Below, one piece after another: positions 26,751 through 35,062 of a stretch of 64,000 nucleotides of DNA. Within the stretch, counting starts at the first letter, position 1; each line of letters starts with the position of its first letter. The translations under genes and the position numbers were made by a program. Origin of the DNA: Duganella aceris (GTDB lineage: Bacteria > Pseudomonadota > Gammaproteobacteria > Burkholderiales > Burkholderiaceae_D); contig NZ_JAADJT010000012.1 in the NCBI RefSeq assembly GCF_011090165.1, positions 1 through 64,000 of the forward strand. Reading direction: 5' to 3'. Under the pieces are notes generated by a model. That model did not search any database, was not told the origin of the DNA, and worked only from the letters and a program-made list of their open reading frames with translations.

Positions 26751-29290
26751 TGGCCGCCGCCCCGGACAAGCCTGCGCGACGCCGCGCCTTGCAAGCGGCG
26801 GCCGTCGCGGTCGCCGCCGTTGCGTCGCCGCCAGGCGTCGCCCAAGCCGCTGAGGCGCTGACTGCGCGTGCCGGCAAGCCCGTGTCCCCCGGCAGCGGCG
26901 GCCGAGCTTCCAGCGACGCCGATGCCGTGCCGCGCCCCGACGCCTTTCCGGTCGAAGCCGCGCCGGCCGACAATGGCCATCCTGACGGCGACGCGCTCGC
27001 CAACGGCCCGGTCGCGCTGTTCCCGCTGTCGGCCGTGCGGCTAGGCGCCAGCCCTTTCCTGGAATCCCAACAGACCGATCTCCGCTACATCATGGCGCTG
27101 GACGCGGACCGCCTGCTCGCCCCATTCCTGCGCGAAGCCGGCCTGCCGTTGAAGCAGCCGACCTACGGCAACTGGGAATCGAGCGGCCTGGATGGCCACA
27201 TGGGCGGCCACTACCTGTCCGCGCTGGCGATGATGTACGCCGCCACCGGCGACACCAAAGTCCTCGATCGCCTGAACTACTGCGTGGCGGAGCTGAAGCG
27301 CTGCCAGCAAGCCAATGGTGACGGCTACCTCGGCGGCATCCCCGGCGGCGCCAGCGCTTGGCGCGATATCGCCCAAGGCAAGCTACAAGCGGATAACTTC
27401 TCAGTCAACGGCAAATGGGTTCCCTGGTACAACCTGCACAAACTCTACGCCGGCCTGCGCGACGCCTACACCTACGGCGGCAACAACGACGCCCGCACCA
27501 TGCTGATCGCCCTGTGCGACTGGACGCTCGACCTGACCTCGCACCTGAACGAAGAGCAGATGCAATCCATGCTGCGCAGCGAACATGGCGGCATGAACGA
27601 AGTCCTGGCCGACATCTCGCAGATGACCGGCCAACAGAAATACATGGACCTGGCGATCCGCTTCTCGCACCAGGCCATCCTGCGACCGCTGGAGGACGGC
27701 AAGGACCAACTCACCGGCCTGCACGCCAACACGCAAATTCCGAAAGTGATCGGCTTCAAGCGCATCGGCGACCTCACCGGCCGCCGCGAATGGCAGAACG
27801 CGGCGCGGTTCTTCTGGCAGACCGTGCACGACCACCGTACCGTCGCCATCGGCGGCAACAGCGTCAAGGAGCACTTCCACAGCGAGAAGGACTTCTCTTC
27901 GATGATCGAGGAAGTGGAAGGCCCGGAAACCTGCAACACCTACAATATGCTGAAGCTCACCGCGTTGCTGTTCACCGGTGACGGCGACGGCGCGTACGCC
28001 GACTACTACGAGCGCGCGCTGTACAACCATATCCTGTCGTCGCAGCGCCCGCACAGCGGCGGCTTCGTCTACTTCACGCCGATGCGGCCGAACCACTACC
28101 GCGTCTACTCGCAGCCGCAGCAGGCGATGTGGTGCTGCGTCGGCTCCGGCCTGGAAAACCACGCCAAGTATGGAGAATTCATCTACGCCCATCGCGGCGA
28201 CCAGCTGTACGTCAACCTGTTCATTCCATCGACGCTGGACTGGCGCGAGCAGGGCGTGACGCTGCGCCAGGCCAACCGCTTCCCGGACCAGGACAGCAGC
28301 ACCATCACCGTCAAGGGCAACAAGACCTTCACGCTGAAGATCCGCCATCCGGGTTGGGTCGAACGGGATGCGCTGCGCATCGCCGTCAACGGCAAGCAGG
28401 TCGAGGCCAGCATCGGCGCGGACCGCTACGTCAGCGTGCGGCGCCAGTGGCGCGACGGCGACAAGGTCGAGATCAAGCTGCCGATGAAAACGCGGCTGGA
28501 GCAAATGCCCGACAAGTCCAGTTACTACGCGGTGCTGCACGGTCCCGTCGTGCTGGCGGCGAAGACCGATCCCTTCCCGAACGAGAAGCTGAACTTCCTG
28601 GCTGACGACTCGCGCATGGGCCACATCGCCAGCGGGCCGATATCCCCACTGGAAGCGGCGCCGGTGCTGGTCAGTGACACGGCGGCCTTCGCCGGCCGCT
28701 TCCGCGCGGTGCCGGGCCGCCCGCTGACCTTCGTCGCGCCTGGCCTGGTGCAGGGCAAGCCGGCCGGCGCCACCACGTTCGTGCCGTTCTTCCGTGTGCA
28801 CGATGCGCGCTACGTCGTCTATTGGCCGTATTCGACGCCGGGCGACCTGAAGTCCAAACGCGCCAAGGCCGCCGAGGACGAGGCGGAGCGCCTGGCGCTG
28901 GACGCGCGCACCATCGACCAGGTGGCGCCGGGCGAGCAGCAGCCGGAGTCCGATCACTTTTTCAAGGCCGACGGCGCGGACGCCGGGATCAACAAGGGCC
29001 GCCACTGGCGTCATGCCAGCAACTGGTTCAGTTACGAGCTGAGCGACCGCAAGGGCGAAGGGCGCCTGCTGCGGCTGACCTATTCGACCCTGGATGCCGG
29101 CCGCCGCTTCGACATCCTGGTCAACGACAGGCTGATCGCCGAGGTCAAGCTGGACGCGACCGCGCCGCAGGAGCTGTACACCCGCGACTATCCGCTGCCC
29201 GCAGGGCTGGGCCAGAAGCTGGTGGTCAAATTCGTCGCCCGTGGCGGCTCGATCGCGGGCGGATTGTATGGCTTGCGGCTGCTGCGTTGA
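26750..29290 (+). CDS. GH127 beta-L-arabinofuranosidase-type hydrolase (DUF1680), Tat-exported
   Basis: Protein of 846 residues with an (alpha/alpha)6 barrel. The GH127 zinc-thiolate site is visible as ETC (E393, C395) and the Cys pair WCCVGSG (C462, C463), one of which serves as nucleophile in characterised enzymes. The N-terminus ARRRALQ followed by an Ala-rich stretch looks like a Tat signal, fitting a metal enzyme folded before export. Residues about 35-85 are a low-complexity Ala/Gly/Pro/Asp linker not needed by the family. The likely role is removal of beta-L-arabinofuranose from plant glycoproteins or pectin. Start overlaps the GH43 stop. Confidence 0.87.
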   Translation: MAAAPDKPARRRALQAAAVAVAAVASPPGVAQAAEALTARAGKPVSPGSGGRASSDADAVPRPDAFPVEAAPADNGHPDGDALANGPVALFPLSAVRLGASPFLESQQTDLRYIMALDADRLLAPFLREAGLPLKQPTYGNWESSGLDGHMGGHYLSALAMMYAATGDTKVLDRLNYCVAELKRCQQANGDGYLGGIPGGASAWRDIAQGKLQADNFSVNGKWVPWYNLHKLYAGLRDAYTYGGNNDARTMLIALCDWTLDLTSHLNEEQMQSMLRSEHGGMNEVLADISQMTGQQKYMDLAIRFSHQAILRPLEDGKDQLTGLHANTQIPKVIGFKRIGDLTGRREWQNAARFFWQTVHDHRTVAIGGNSVKEHFHSEKDFSSMIEEVEGPETCNTYNMLKLTALLFTGDGDGAYADYYERALYNHILSSQRPHSGGFVYFTPMRPNHYRVYSQPQQAMWCCVGSGLENHAKYGEFIYAHRGDQLYVNLFIPSTLDWREQGVTLRQANRFPDQDSSTITVKGNKTFTLKIRHPGWVERDALRIAVNGKQVEASIGADRYVSVRRQWRDGDKVEIKLPMKTRLEQMPDKSSYYAVLHGPVVLAAKTDPFPNEKLNFLADDSRMGHIASGPISPLEAAPVLVSDTAAFAGRFRAVPGRPLTFVAPGLVQGKPAGATTFVPFFRVHDARYVVYWPYSTPGDLKSKRAKAAEDEAERLALDARTIDQVAPGEQQPESDHFFKADGADAGINKGRHWRHASNWFSYELSDRKGEGRLLRLTYSTLDAGRRFDILVNDRLIAEVKLDATAPQELYTRDYPLPAGLGQKLVVKFVARGGSIAGGLYGLRLLR

Positions 29291-29357
29291 CATATCCGAA
29301 TCGATATCAATGTAGTTGAAAATATCATTGGATAGATATTTCTATTTCTCATAGTAT
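29291..29357 (+). promoter_or_regulatory. Operator and promoter of the ABC-transporter operon
   Basis: CGATATC at 29302-29308 lies in an AT-rich leader. TTGGAT at 29328-29333 and TAGTAT at 29352-29357 form a promoter with an 18-base spacer, and AGATAT directly follows the -35. The block TTGGA-W-AGATAT-N-TC is shared at 13 of 15 bases with the dehydratase promoter at 16939. The GATATC core lies 6 bases farther from the -35 than in the dehydratase promoter. Confidence 0.6.
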
Positions 29358-29399
29358 GTGACACAGAAAATACATAAAAATCCATCTGGAGACTTTGCT

Positions 29400-30362
29400 A
29401 TGACATGCAATCGCAGAACCGTACTGGCCGCCGCATTGGTCGCGGCCTTTACATTGAATACTTCGGCCTTCGCCGCCAAGCCGCTGGTGATCGGCTTCTC
29501 GCAGGTCGGCGCCGAAAGCGAATGGCGCACCGCGAACACCGTATCGATCAAGGACGCGGCCAAGAAGGAGGGCATCACCCTCAAGTTCGCCGACGCCCAG
29601 CAAAAGCAGGAAAACCAGGTCAAGGCGATCCGCTCCTTCATCGCCCAGCGGGTCGATGTGATCGCGTTTTCGCCGGTGGTGGAATCGGGCTGGGACACGG
29701 TCCTGCGCGAAGCCAAGGCGGCCAAGATACCGGTCATCCTTACCGACCGTGCCGTCAACGTCAGCGATCCATCGCTCTACGTGACCTTCATCGGCTCCGA
29801 TTTCGTCGAAGAGGGCCGCCGCGCGGCGCGCTGGCTGGTCGAGCGCGCGAAGAAGACGCCCGATACCGTTTTGAATATCGTTGAACTACAAGGCACCGTC
29901 GGCTCGGCGCCGGCGCTGGACCGCAAGAAGGGCTTCGAAGAGATCATCGCCGGCAATCCGAAGCTGAAGGTGATCCGCTCGCAGACCGGCGACTTCACCC
30001 GCGCCAAGGGCAAGGAAGTGATGGAAGCCTTCCTCAAGGCAGAGGGCAAGAAGATCAATGTGCTGTACGCGCACAACGACGACATGGCGATCGGCGCCAT
30101 CCAGGCGATCGAGGAGGCAGGGCTGAAGCCGGGCAAGGACATCATCGTGATTTCGATCGACGGCGTCAAAGGCGCGTTCGAGGCGATGATCGCCGGGAAG
30201 CTGAACGTGACGGTGGAATGCAGTCCGCTGCTCGGCCCTCAGCTGATGCAGATCGCGCGCGATGTGGTGGCCAACAAGCCTGTACCTAAGCGCTTTACGA
30301 CGCAAGAGGGTGTGTTCCCGGCTGAAGTGGCGGCCAAGGAATTCCCGAACCGTAAATACTAA
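29400..30362 (+). CDS. ytfQ: YtfQ/AraU-like sugar ABC transporter periplasmic binding protein
   Basis: Protein of 320 residues with a signal peptide (about 1-26). The type I periplasmic-binding fold reads close to E. coli YtfQ: FSQVGAESEWRTAN, ADAQQKQENQVKAIRSF, VVELQGTVGSAPALDRKKGF and YAHNDDMAIGAIQAIEEAG. YtfQ binds galactofuranose; related proteins in other Proteobacteria bind arabinose, which fits this locus. Delivers sugar to the two permeases encoded downstream. It has its own regulated promoter and is followed after 3 bases by the ATPase gene. Confidence 0.88.
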   Translation: MTCNRRTVLAAALVAAFTLNTSAFAAKPLVIGFSQVGAESEWRTANTVSIKDAAKKEGITLKFADAQQKQENQVKAIRSFIAQRVDVIAFSPVVESGWDTVLREAKAAKIPVILTDRAVNVSDPSLYVTFIGSDFVEEGRRAARWLVERAKKTPDTVLNIVELQGTVGSAPALDRKKGFEEIIAGNPKLKVIRSQTGDFTRAKGKEVMEAFLKAEGKKINVLYAHNDDMAIGAIQAIEEAGLKPGKDIIVISIDGVKGAFEAMIAGKLNVTVECSPLLGPQLMQIARDVVANKPVPKRFTTQEGVFPAEVAAKEFPNRKY

Positions 30363-30365
30363 TTT

Positions 30366-31919
30366 ATGAGCACTCTCACTTCCGCGCCCGTTCCGGTGCT
30401 GGAGCTGCGTGGCATCAGCAAGGCTTTTACCGGCGTGCAGGCTTTAAGCGGGGTTTCGCTCAAGCTGTATCCGGGCGAGGTGCATACGCTGATGGGGCAG
30501 AACGGCGCCGGCAAGTCCACCTTGATCAAGGTGCTGACCGGGGTGTATGCGCCGGACCAGGGGCAGATCCTGCTCGATGGGCGGGCGGTTCATCCCTCTT
30601 CGACGCTGGATGCGCAGAACCTCGGTATCAGTACGGTTTATCAGGAGGTGAATCTCTGCCCGAATCTTTCGGTGGCGGAGAATATCTTCATTGGGCGGTA
30701 TCCGCGCAAGCTGGCCGGCATCGATTGGCGGGGCATGCAGCGGCAGGCGACGGAGCTGCTGGAGCGGATGCAGGTGCGGATCGATGTGTCGCTGCCGTTG
30801 GCGCATTATCCGTTGGCGATCCAGCAGATGGTGGCGATTTCACGCGCGCTGCTGGTGTCGGCCAAGGTGCTGATTCTCGATGAGCCGACTTCCAGTCTGG
30901 ATGAGAAGGAAGTGGAGCTGCTGTTCAGTGTCTTGCGCGGATTGCGCGAGCAGGGGATGGCGATTTTGTTTGTAACGCACTTCCTCGATCAGACCTATGC
31001 GATTTCGGATCGCATCACCGTGATGCGCAATGGTGAGCGGGAGGGCGAGTATGCTTGCAGCGATTTGTCGCGGCTGGAGTTGGTCAACAAGATGGTTGGT
31101 GCGCCGGCTGGCAGCGTGGCGGCAGGGAGCGCGCCGGCGGCTGGCCTGGGTGCCGCCGCGCCGGTGGCTGCGTCGTCGAAGCTGGCGACCTTGCTGCGCG
31201 CCGTGGGACTGGGCCGCAAAGGTGCGCTGATGCCGATGGATATTGAGCTTCGGCAGGGCGAGATGCTGGGCCTTGCCGGCCTGCTGGGCTCCGGCCGCAC
31301 CGAGGCGGCGCGTTTGCTGTTCGGCGCGGACAAGGCGGACAGCGGCGCCATCACCATCGACGACAAGGAGCGCAGCTTCGCTTCGCCGCGCGACGCCATC
31401 GCCGCCGGCATCGGCTTTTGCTCTGAGGACCGCAAGCACGAAGGTGCGATCCTTGAGTTGTCGGTGCGGGAGAATTTGATCCTGGCTTTGCAGGCGCGCG
31501 CCGGCATCATGCGGGCGATTCCGCTCAAGCGTCAGCAGCAGCTGGCGGAGGAGTATGTGAAGGCCTTGGGCATCAAGACCGCCAGCATCGAGACGCCTAT
31601 CGGCTCGCTCTCCGGCGGCAACCAGCAGAAGGTGCTGCTGGCGCGCTGGCTGGTCACCGAACCTCGCCTGCTGATCCTCGACGAGCCGACGCGCGGCATC
31701 GACGTGCGCGCCAAGCAGGAGATCATGGATTACGTATCGGCGCTGTGCCGCAAGGGCATGTCGATACTGTTTATTTCGTCCGAGCTGCCGGAGGTGCTGC
31801 GCGTCAGCGACCGCATCGTCGTCATGCGCGACCGCAAGGCCGGCGGCGAGTATCCGCGCGGCGCGCTGGACGAAACCTCCGTGCTGCACGTGATCGCGGC
31901 GGGAGCCGATCATGAATAA
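30366..31919 (+). CDS. ytfR: Sugar ABC transporter ATPase (YtfR/AraV-like, two ABC domains)
   Basis: Protein of 517 residues with duplicated ABC domains. The first has Walker A GQNGAGKST and Walker B LILDEPTSSLD. The second has the usual degenerate Walker A (GLLGSGRTEAARLL) and an intact SGGNQQKVLLARWL signature. An Ala/Gly-rich linker lies near residues 245-275. It energises import of arabinose or a similar sugar. The last 8 bases overlap the permease start. The first 800 bases use noticeably more GGG, CGG and T-ending codons than the flanking genes. Confidence 0.9.
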   Translation: MSTLTSAPVPVLELRGISKAFTGVQALSGVSLKLYPGEVHTLMGQNGAGKSTLIKVLTGVYAPDQGQILLDGRAVHPSSTLDAQNLGISTVYQEVNLCPNLSVAENIFIGRYPRKLAGIDWRGMQRQATELLERMQVRIDVSLPLAHYPLAIQQMVAISRALLVSAKVLILDEPTSSLDEKEVELLFSVLRGLREQGMAILFVTHFLDQTYAISDRITVMRNGEREGEYACSDLSRLELVNKMVGAPAGSVAAGSAPAAGLGAAAPVAASSKLATLLRAVGLGRKGALMPMDIELRQGEMLGLAGLLGSGRTEAARLLFGADKADSGAITIDDKERSFASPRDAIAAGIGFCSEDRKHEGAILELSVRENLILALQARAGIMRAIPLKRQQQLAEEYVKALGIKTASIETPIGSLSGGNQQKVLLARWLVTEPRLLILDEPTRGIDVRAKQEIMDYVSALCRKGMSILFISSELPEVLRVSDRIVVMRDRKAGGEYPRGALDETSVLHVIAAGADHE

Positions 31920-33042
31920 GCCCGCCGACGTCTCCGCCGGCCTCGCCGACGCCTCCAGTGCGGCCGCCGCGCCAGCCGCGCGCGCGCCTGTCAACCCTTC
32001 CAGAGTATCCATGTTCGTGCGTCACCCACTTTTCCGGCCGCTGGCCGCGCTGGCGATCCTGCTGCTGATCGACTTGATCATGATCCCCGGTTTCTTCCAC
32101 CTGGAGATCAAGGACGGCCACCTGTACGGCAGCTTGATCGACATCGCCAATCGCGCCGCGCCGCTGATCCTGGCCGCCCTCGGCATGACGCTGGTGATCG
32201 CTACGCGCGGCATCGACATCTCGGTCGGCGCCACGGTCGCCATCAGCGGCACGGTGGCCGCGATGCTGATCGGCGGCACCATGGTGATGCAGAACGGCGT
32301 TCCCGAATATGTCGCCAACACTCCGATGGTCTGGGCGCTGTGCGCCGCAATGGGCGCGGCCCTGCTGTGCGGCGCGTGGAACGGCATACTGGTCGCAGGC
32401 CTCGGCCTGCAACCCATCGTCGCCACCCTGATCCTGATGGTGGCCGGACGCGGCCTGGCGCAACTGCTGACCGACGGCCAGATCGTCACCGTCTACTACA
32501 AGCCGTTCTTCTTCCTCGGCAGCGGCTACCTGTTTGGACTGCCGTTCTCGATCTACATCGTCGCCGCCGTATTCCTGGTCACTGCGCTGTTGATGCGCAA
32601 GACCGCGCTCGGTTTGTTCATCCAGTCGGTCGGCATCAACCCGGTCGCCGCGCGGCTGGCGGGACTGAAGACGGCCGTGCTGATCTTCTTCGTCTACGTT
32701 TTCTGCAGCGCCTGTGCCGGCGTGGCCGGGCTGATGATCACCTCCAACATCAAGAGCGCCGACGCCAACAACGCCGGCCTGCTGCTGGAACTGGACGCCA
32801 TCCTGGCCGTGACGCTGGGCGGCACCTCGCTGGCCGGCGGCAAATTCAGCCTGGCCGGCAGCGTGATCGGCGCCCTGATCATCCAGACGCTGACCTATAC
32901 CATCTACTCGATCGGCCTGCCGCCGGAAGTGAACATGGTGGTCAAGTCGGTGGTGGTGTTCCTGGTCTGCCTGTCGCAATCGGCCGAATTCAAAACCATG
33001 TGGCGCCGTGCTTTCCCGGCTCGCGTGAAAGGTAACGCATGA
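31912..33042 (+). CDS. ytfT: Sugar ABC transporter permease (YtfT/AraW-like)
   Basis: Inner-membrane permease of 376 residues with about ten hydrophobic segments. RGIDISVGATVAISG is the family signature near the fourth segment, and the late LAVTLGGTSLAGGKFSLAGS block is typical of YtfT-type permeases. A cytoplasmic Ala/Pro-rich N-terminal extension of about 35 residues precedes the first span. It forms the channel with the YjfF-like partner. It overlaps the ATPase by 8 bases and the next permease by ATGA. Confidence 0.9.
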   Translation: MNKPADVSAGLADASSAAAAPAARAPVNPSRVSMFVRHPLFRPLAALAILLLIDLIMIPGFFHLEIKDGHLYGSLIDIANRAAPLILAALGMTLVIATRGIDISVGATVAISGTVAAMLIGGTMVMQNGVPEYVANTPMVWALCAAMGAALLCGAWNGILVAGLGLQPIVATLILMVAGRGLAQLLTDGQIVTVYYKPFFFLGSGYLFGLPFSIYIVAAVFLVTALLMRKTALGLFIQSVGINPVAARLAGLKTAVLIFFVYVFCSACAGVAGLMITSNIKSADANNAGLLLELDAILAVTLGGTSLAGGKFSLAGSVIGALIIQTLTYTIYSIGLPPEVNMVVKSVVVFLVCLSQSAEFKTMWRRAFPARVKGNA

Positions 33043-34013
33043 CCAACACACGTTCGCTGACGTCGTCGCCGTATTTCACCTCGCTGGTCACGGTGGCATT
33101 GCTGCTGGTGCTGCTGGGCGCGGGCGGCTGGGCGTATCCCGGCTTCCTGTCGGAGCAGGTACTGTTCAACCTCCTGATCGACAACGCCTTCCTGCTGGTG
33201 ATCGCGGTCGGTATGAGCTTCGTCATCATCTCCGGCGGCATCGACCTGTCGGTCGGCTCGGTGCTGGCGCTGACCACGATGATCTCCGCCTGGCTGCTGC
33301 AAACCTGGCACTGGCCGCCGCTGGTGGTGATCGCCATCTCGCTGGCGATCGGCGCCGGCTTCGGCGCCGCGATGGGCGCGCTGATCCACTACTTCAAGCT
33401 GCAACCGTTCATCGTCACGCTGGCCGGCATGTTCCTGGCGCGCGGCCTGTGCTACCTGATCAGCATCAATTCGATCACCATCGACGACCCGACCTTCGTC
33501 GCGGTCTCGCAAGCGCAGCTGCCGGTGCTGGGCGGCTTCATCTCGCCGGGCGCGCTGATCGCGCTGATCACGCTGGCGGTCGCGATCTACGTCGCCCACT
33601 GCACGCCGTTCGGCCGTGCCATCTACGCGGTCGGCGGCAACGAGCAATCGGCGCTGATGATGGGGCTGAGGGTGGGGCGCACCAAGGTGCTGATCTACGC
33701 CTTCAGCGGCTTCTGCGCCGCGCTGGCCGGAGTGCTGTTCTCGTTCTACATGTTGTCCGGCTACGGCCTGCACGCGCAGGGCACCGAGCTGGACGCGATC
33801 GCCGCCGTCGTCATCGGCGGCACGCTGCTCAGCGGCGGCTACGGCTATGTGGCCGGCGCGCTGTCCGGCGTGCTGGTGCTGGGCGCGATCCAGACGCTGA
33901 TCGCCTTCGACGGCACGCTCAGCTCCTGGTGGACCAAGATCGTGATCGGCGGCCTGCTGTTCATCTTCTGCGTGGTGCAACGCCTGATGGCCATCGGCGC
34001 CGCGAAAAAATAA
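33039..34013 (+). CDS. yjfF: Sugar ABC transporter permease (YjfF/AraZ-like)
   Basis: Inner-membrane permease of 324 residues, second half of the heterodimeric channel. GGIDLSVGSVLALTT is the permease signature, and VIGGTLLSGGYGYVAGALSGVL matches YjfF. The start overlaps the previous stop as ATGA, giving equimolar synthesis. The order binding protein, ATPase, permease, permease is that of the YtfQRT-YjfF system. Confidence 0.9.
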   Translation: MTNTRSLTSSPYFTSLVTVALLLVLLGAGGWAYPGFLSEQVLFNLLIDNAFLLVIAVGMSFVIISGGIDLSVGSVLALTTMISAWLLQTWHWPPLVVIAISLAIGAGFGAAMGALIHYFKLQPFIVTLAGMFLARGLCYLISINSITIDDPTFVAVSQAQLPVLGGFISPGALIALITLAVAIYVAHCTPFGRAIYAVGGNEQSALMMGLRVGRTKVLIYAFSGFCAALAGVLFSFYMLSGYGLHAQGTELDAIAAVVIGGTLLSGGYGYVAGALSGVLVLGAIQTLIAFDGTLSSWWTKIVIGGLLFIFCVVQRLMAIGAAKK

Positions 34014-34037
34014 TAACGTCACAAACTGGAGAGCGCT

Positions 34038-35006
34038 TTGAAAAACAATGCATCGAAACTCGCCGCCATCGCAGCGGCGGGCATGCTGGCGGGCGTCGCG
34101 CAAGCGGCCAATCCGCTGCTGCCCAAACTGTACACCGCCGATCCGGCGGCGCTGGTCGACAACGGCATGGTCTATCTGTACGTCGGCCATGACAGCGCGG
34201 AGCCGGCCGGCAAGGACTACGTGATGAAGGAATGGCGCCTGTACAGCAGCTGCGACATGAAGAACTGGACCGACCGCGGCTCGCCGATCCAGCCGTCCGC
34301 GTTCAAATGGGCCATCGGCAAAGTCGACGCCTGGGCCGCCGACATCACCAAGCGCGATGGCAAATACTACTTCTACGCGACGGTCGATCACGCCAGCATC
34401 CCCGGCCGCGCCATCGGCGTCGCCGTCTCCGACAAGCCGGAAGGTCCGTTCGTCGATGCGCGCGGCTCGGCGCTGGTCAGCAACGACATGACGCTGGAAG
34501 CGCCGATCGCCTGGGACGACATCGACCCCGGCGTGTTCACCGACGATAACGGCCAGGCCTATCTCTACTGGGGCAACACGGTGCTGAAGTACGCCAAGCT
34601 CAAAGCCAACATGACCGAATTCGACGGTCCCATCGTCACCGTCGGCATGGACCGCTTCACCGAAGCGCCTTACCTGCACAAGCACAACGGCACCTACTAC
34701 CTGTCGTACTCGCGCGACTTCCCCGAGGAGACCGCGTACATGACCGGGCCGAGTCCGACCGGCCCATGGCATTATCGCGGCGTGATCATGGCGAAGAACG
34801 CCAAGGTCAAGACCATCCACCAGGCCATCATCGATTTCAACGGCAAGAGCTACATCTTCTACCATAACGCCAAGCTGCCCGGTGGCGGCGAGTTCCGGCG
34901 TTCGGTCGCGGTGGAGGAGTTCGCGTACAACGCCGACGGCACCATCCCGTTCATCAAGCAGACCAGGGAAGGCCCTGCAGCCAATCCTGGACCGGCGTGC
35001 AAGTGA
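34038..35006 (+). CDS. Exported GH43 glycoside hydrolase (arabinofuranosidase/xylosidase type)
   Basis: Protein of 322 residues. It starts with TTG (34038-34040) preceded by a good CTGGAGAG site, and has an Ala-rich signal peptide (about 1-23). The single GH43 domain shows an Asp in TADPAA, DIDPGVF and TEAPYL as base, modulator and acid. It is the third GH43 of the locus and differs from the other two, so the set probably divides endo, exo and side-chain cleavage. It lies 24 bases after the permease gene and is likely the last gene of the transporter operon. Confidence 0.83.
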   Translation: MKNNASKLAAIAAAGMLAGVAQAANPLLPKLYTADPAALVDNGMVYLYVGHDSAEPAGKDYVMKEWRLYSSCDMKNWTDRGSPIQPSAFKWAIGKVDAWAADITKRDGKYYFYATVDHASIPGRAIGVAVSDKPEGPFVDARGSALVSNDMTLEAPIAWDDIDPGVFTDDNGQAYLYWGNTVLKYAKLKANMTEFDGPIVTVGMDRFTEAPYLHKHNGTYYLSYSRDFPEETAYMTGPSPTGPWHYRGVIMAKNAKVKTIHQAIIDFNGKSYIFYHNAKLPGGGEFRRSVAVEEFAYNADGTIPFIKQTREGPAANPGPACK

Positions 35007-35054
35007 TATCCGAACAGTCGATATTGCGTAACCATCAATATCGATTGTGATATC
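35003..35054. promoter_or_regulatory. Compound operator upstream of the LysR gene
   Basis: TCGATATTG (35018-35026) and CAATATCGA (35036-35044) form a perfect 9-bp inverted repeat with a 9-base spacer. Outside them are two direct copies of GTGATATC (35003-35010 and 35047-35054). The block ends 8 bases before the LysR ATG and overlaps the end of the GH43 gene. This fits autoregulation by the LysR protein. Confidence 0.6.
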
Positions 35055-35062
35055 ATTTTTCC

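Noticed and set aside
22195..29293. Several long minus-strand frames opposite the GH97, GH51 and GH127 genes
   Set aside because: The real genes on the plus strand carry catalytic motifs; the antisense frames do not.
32904..34865. 653-residue minus-strand frame
   Set aside because: Shadow of the permease and GH43 genes. It is repetitive Asp/Gln/Arg sequence.
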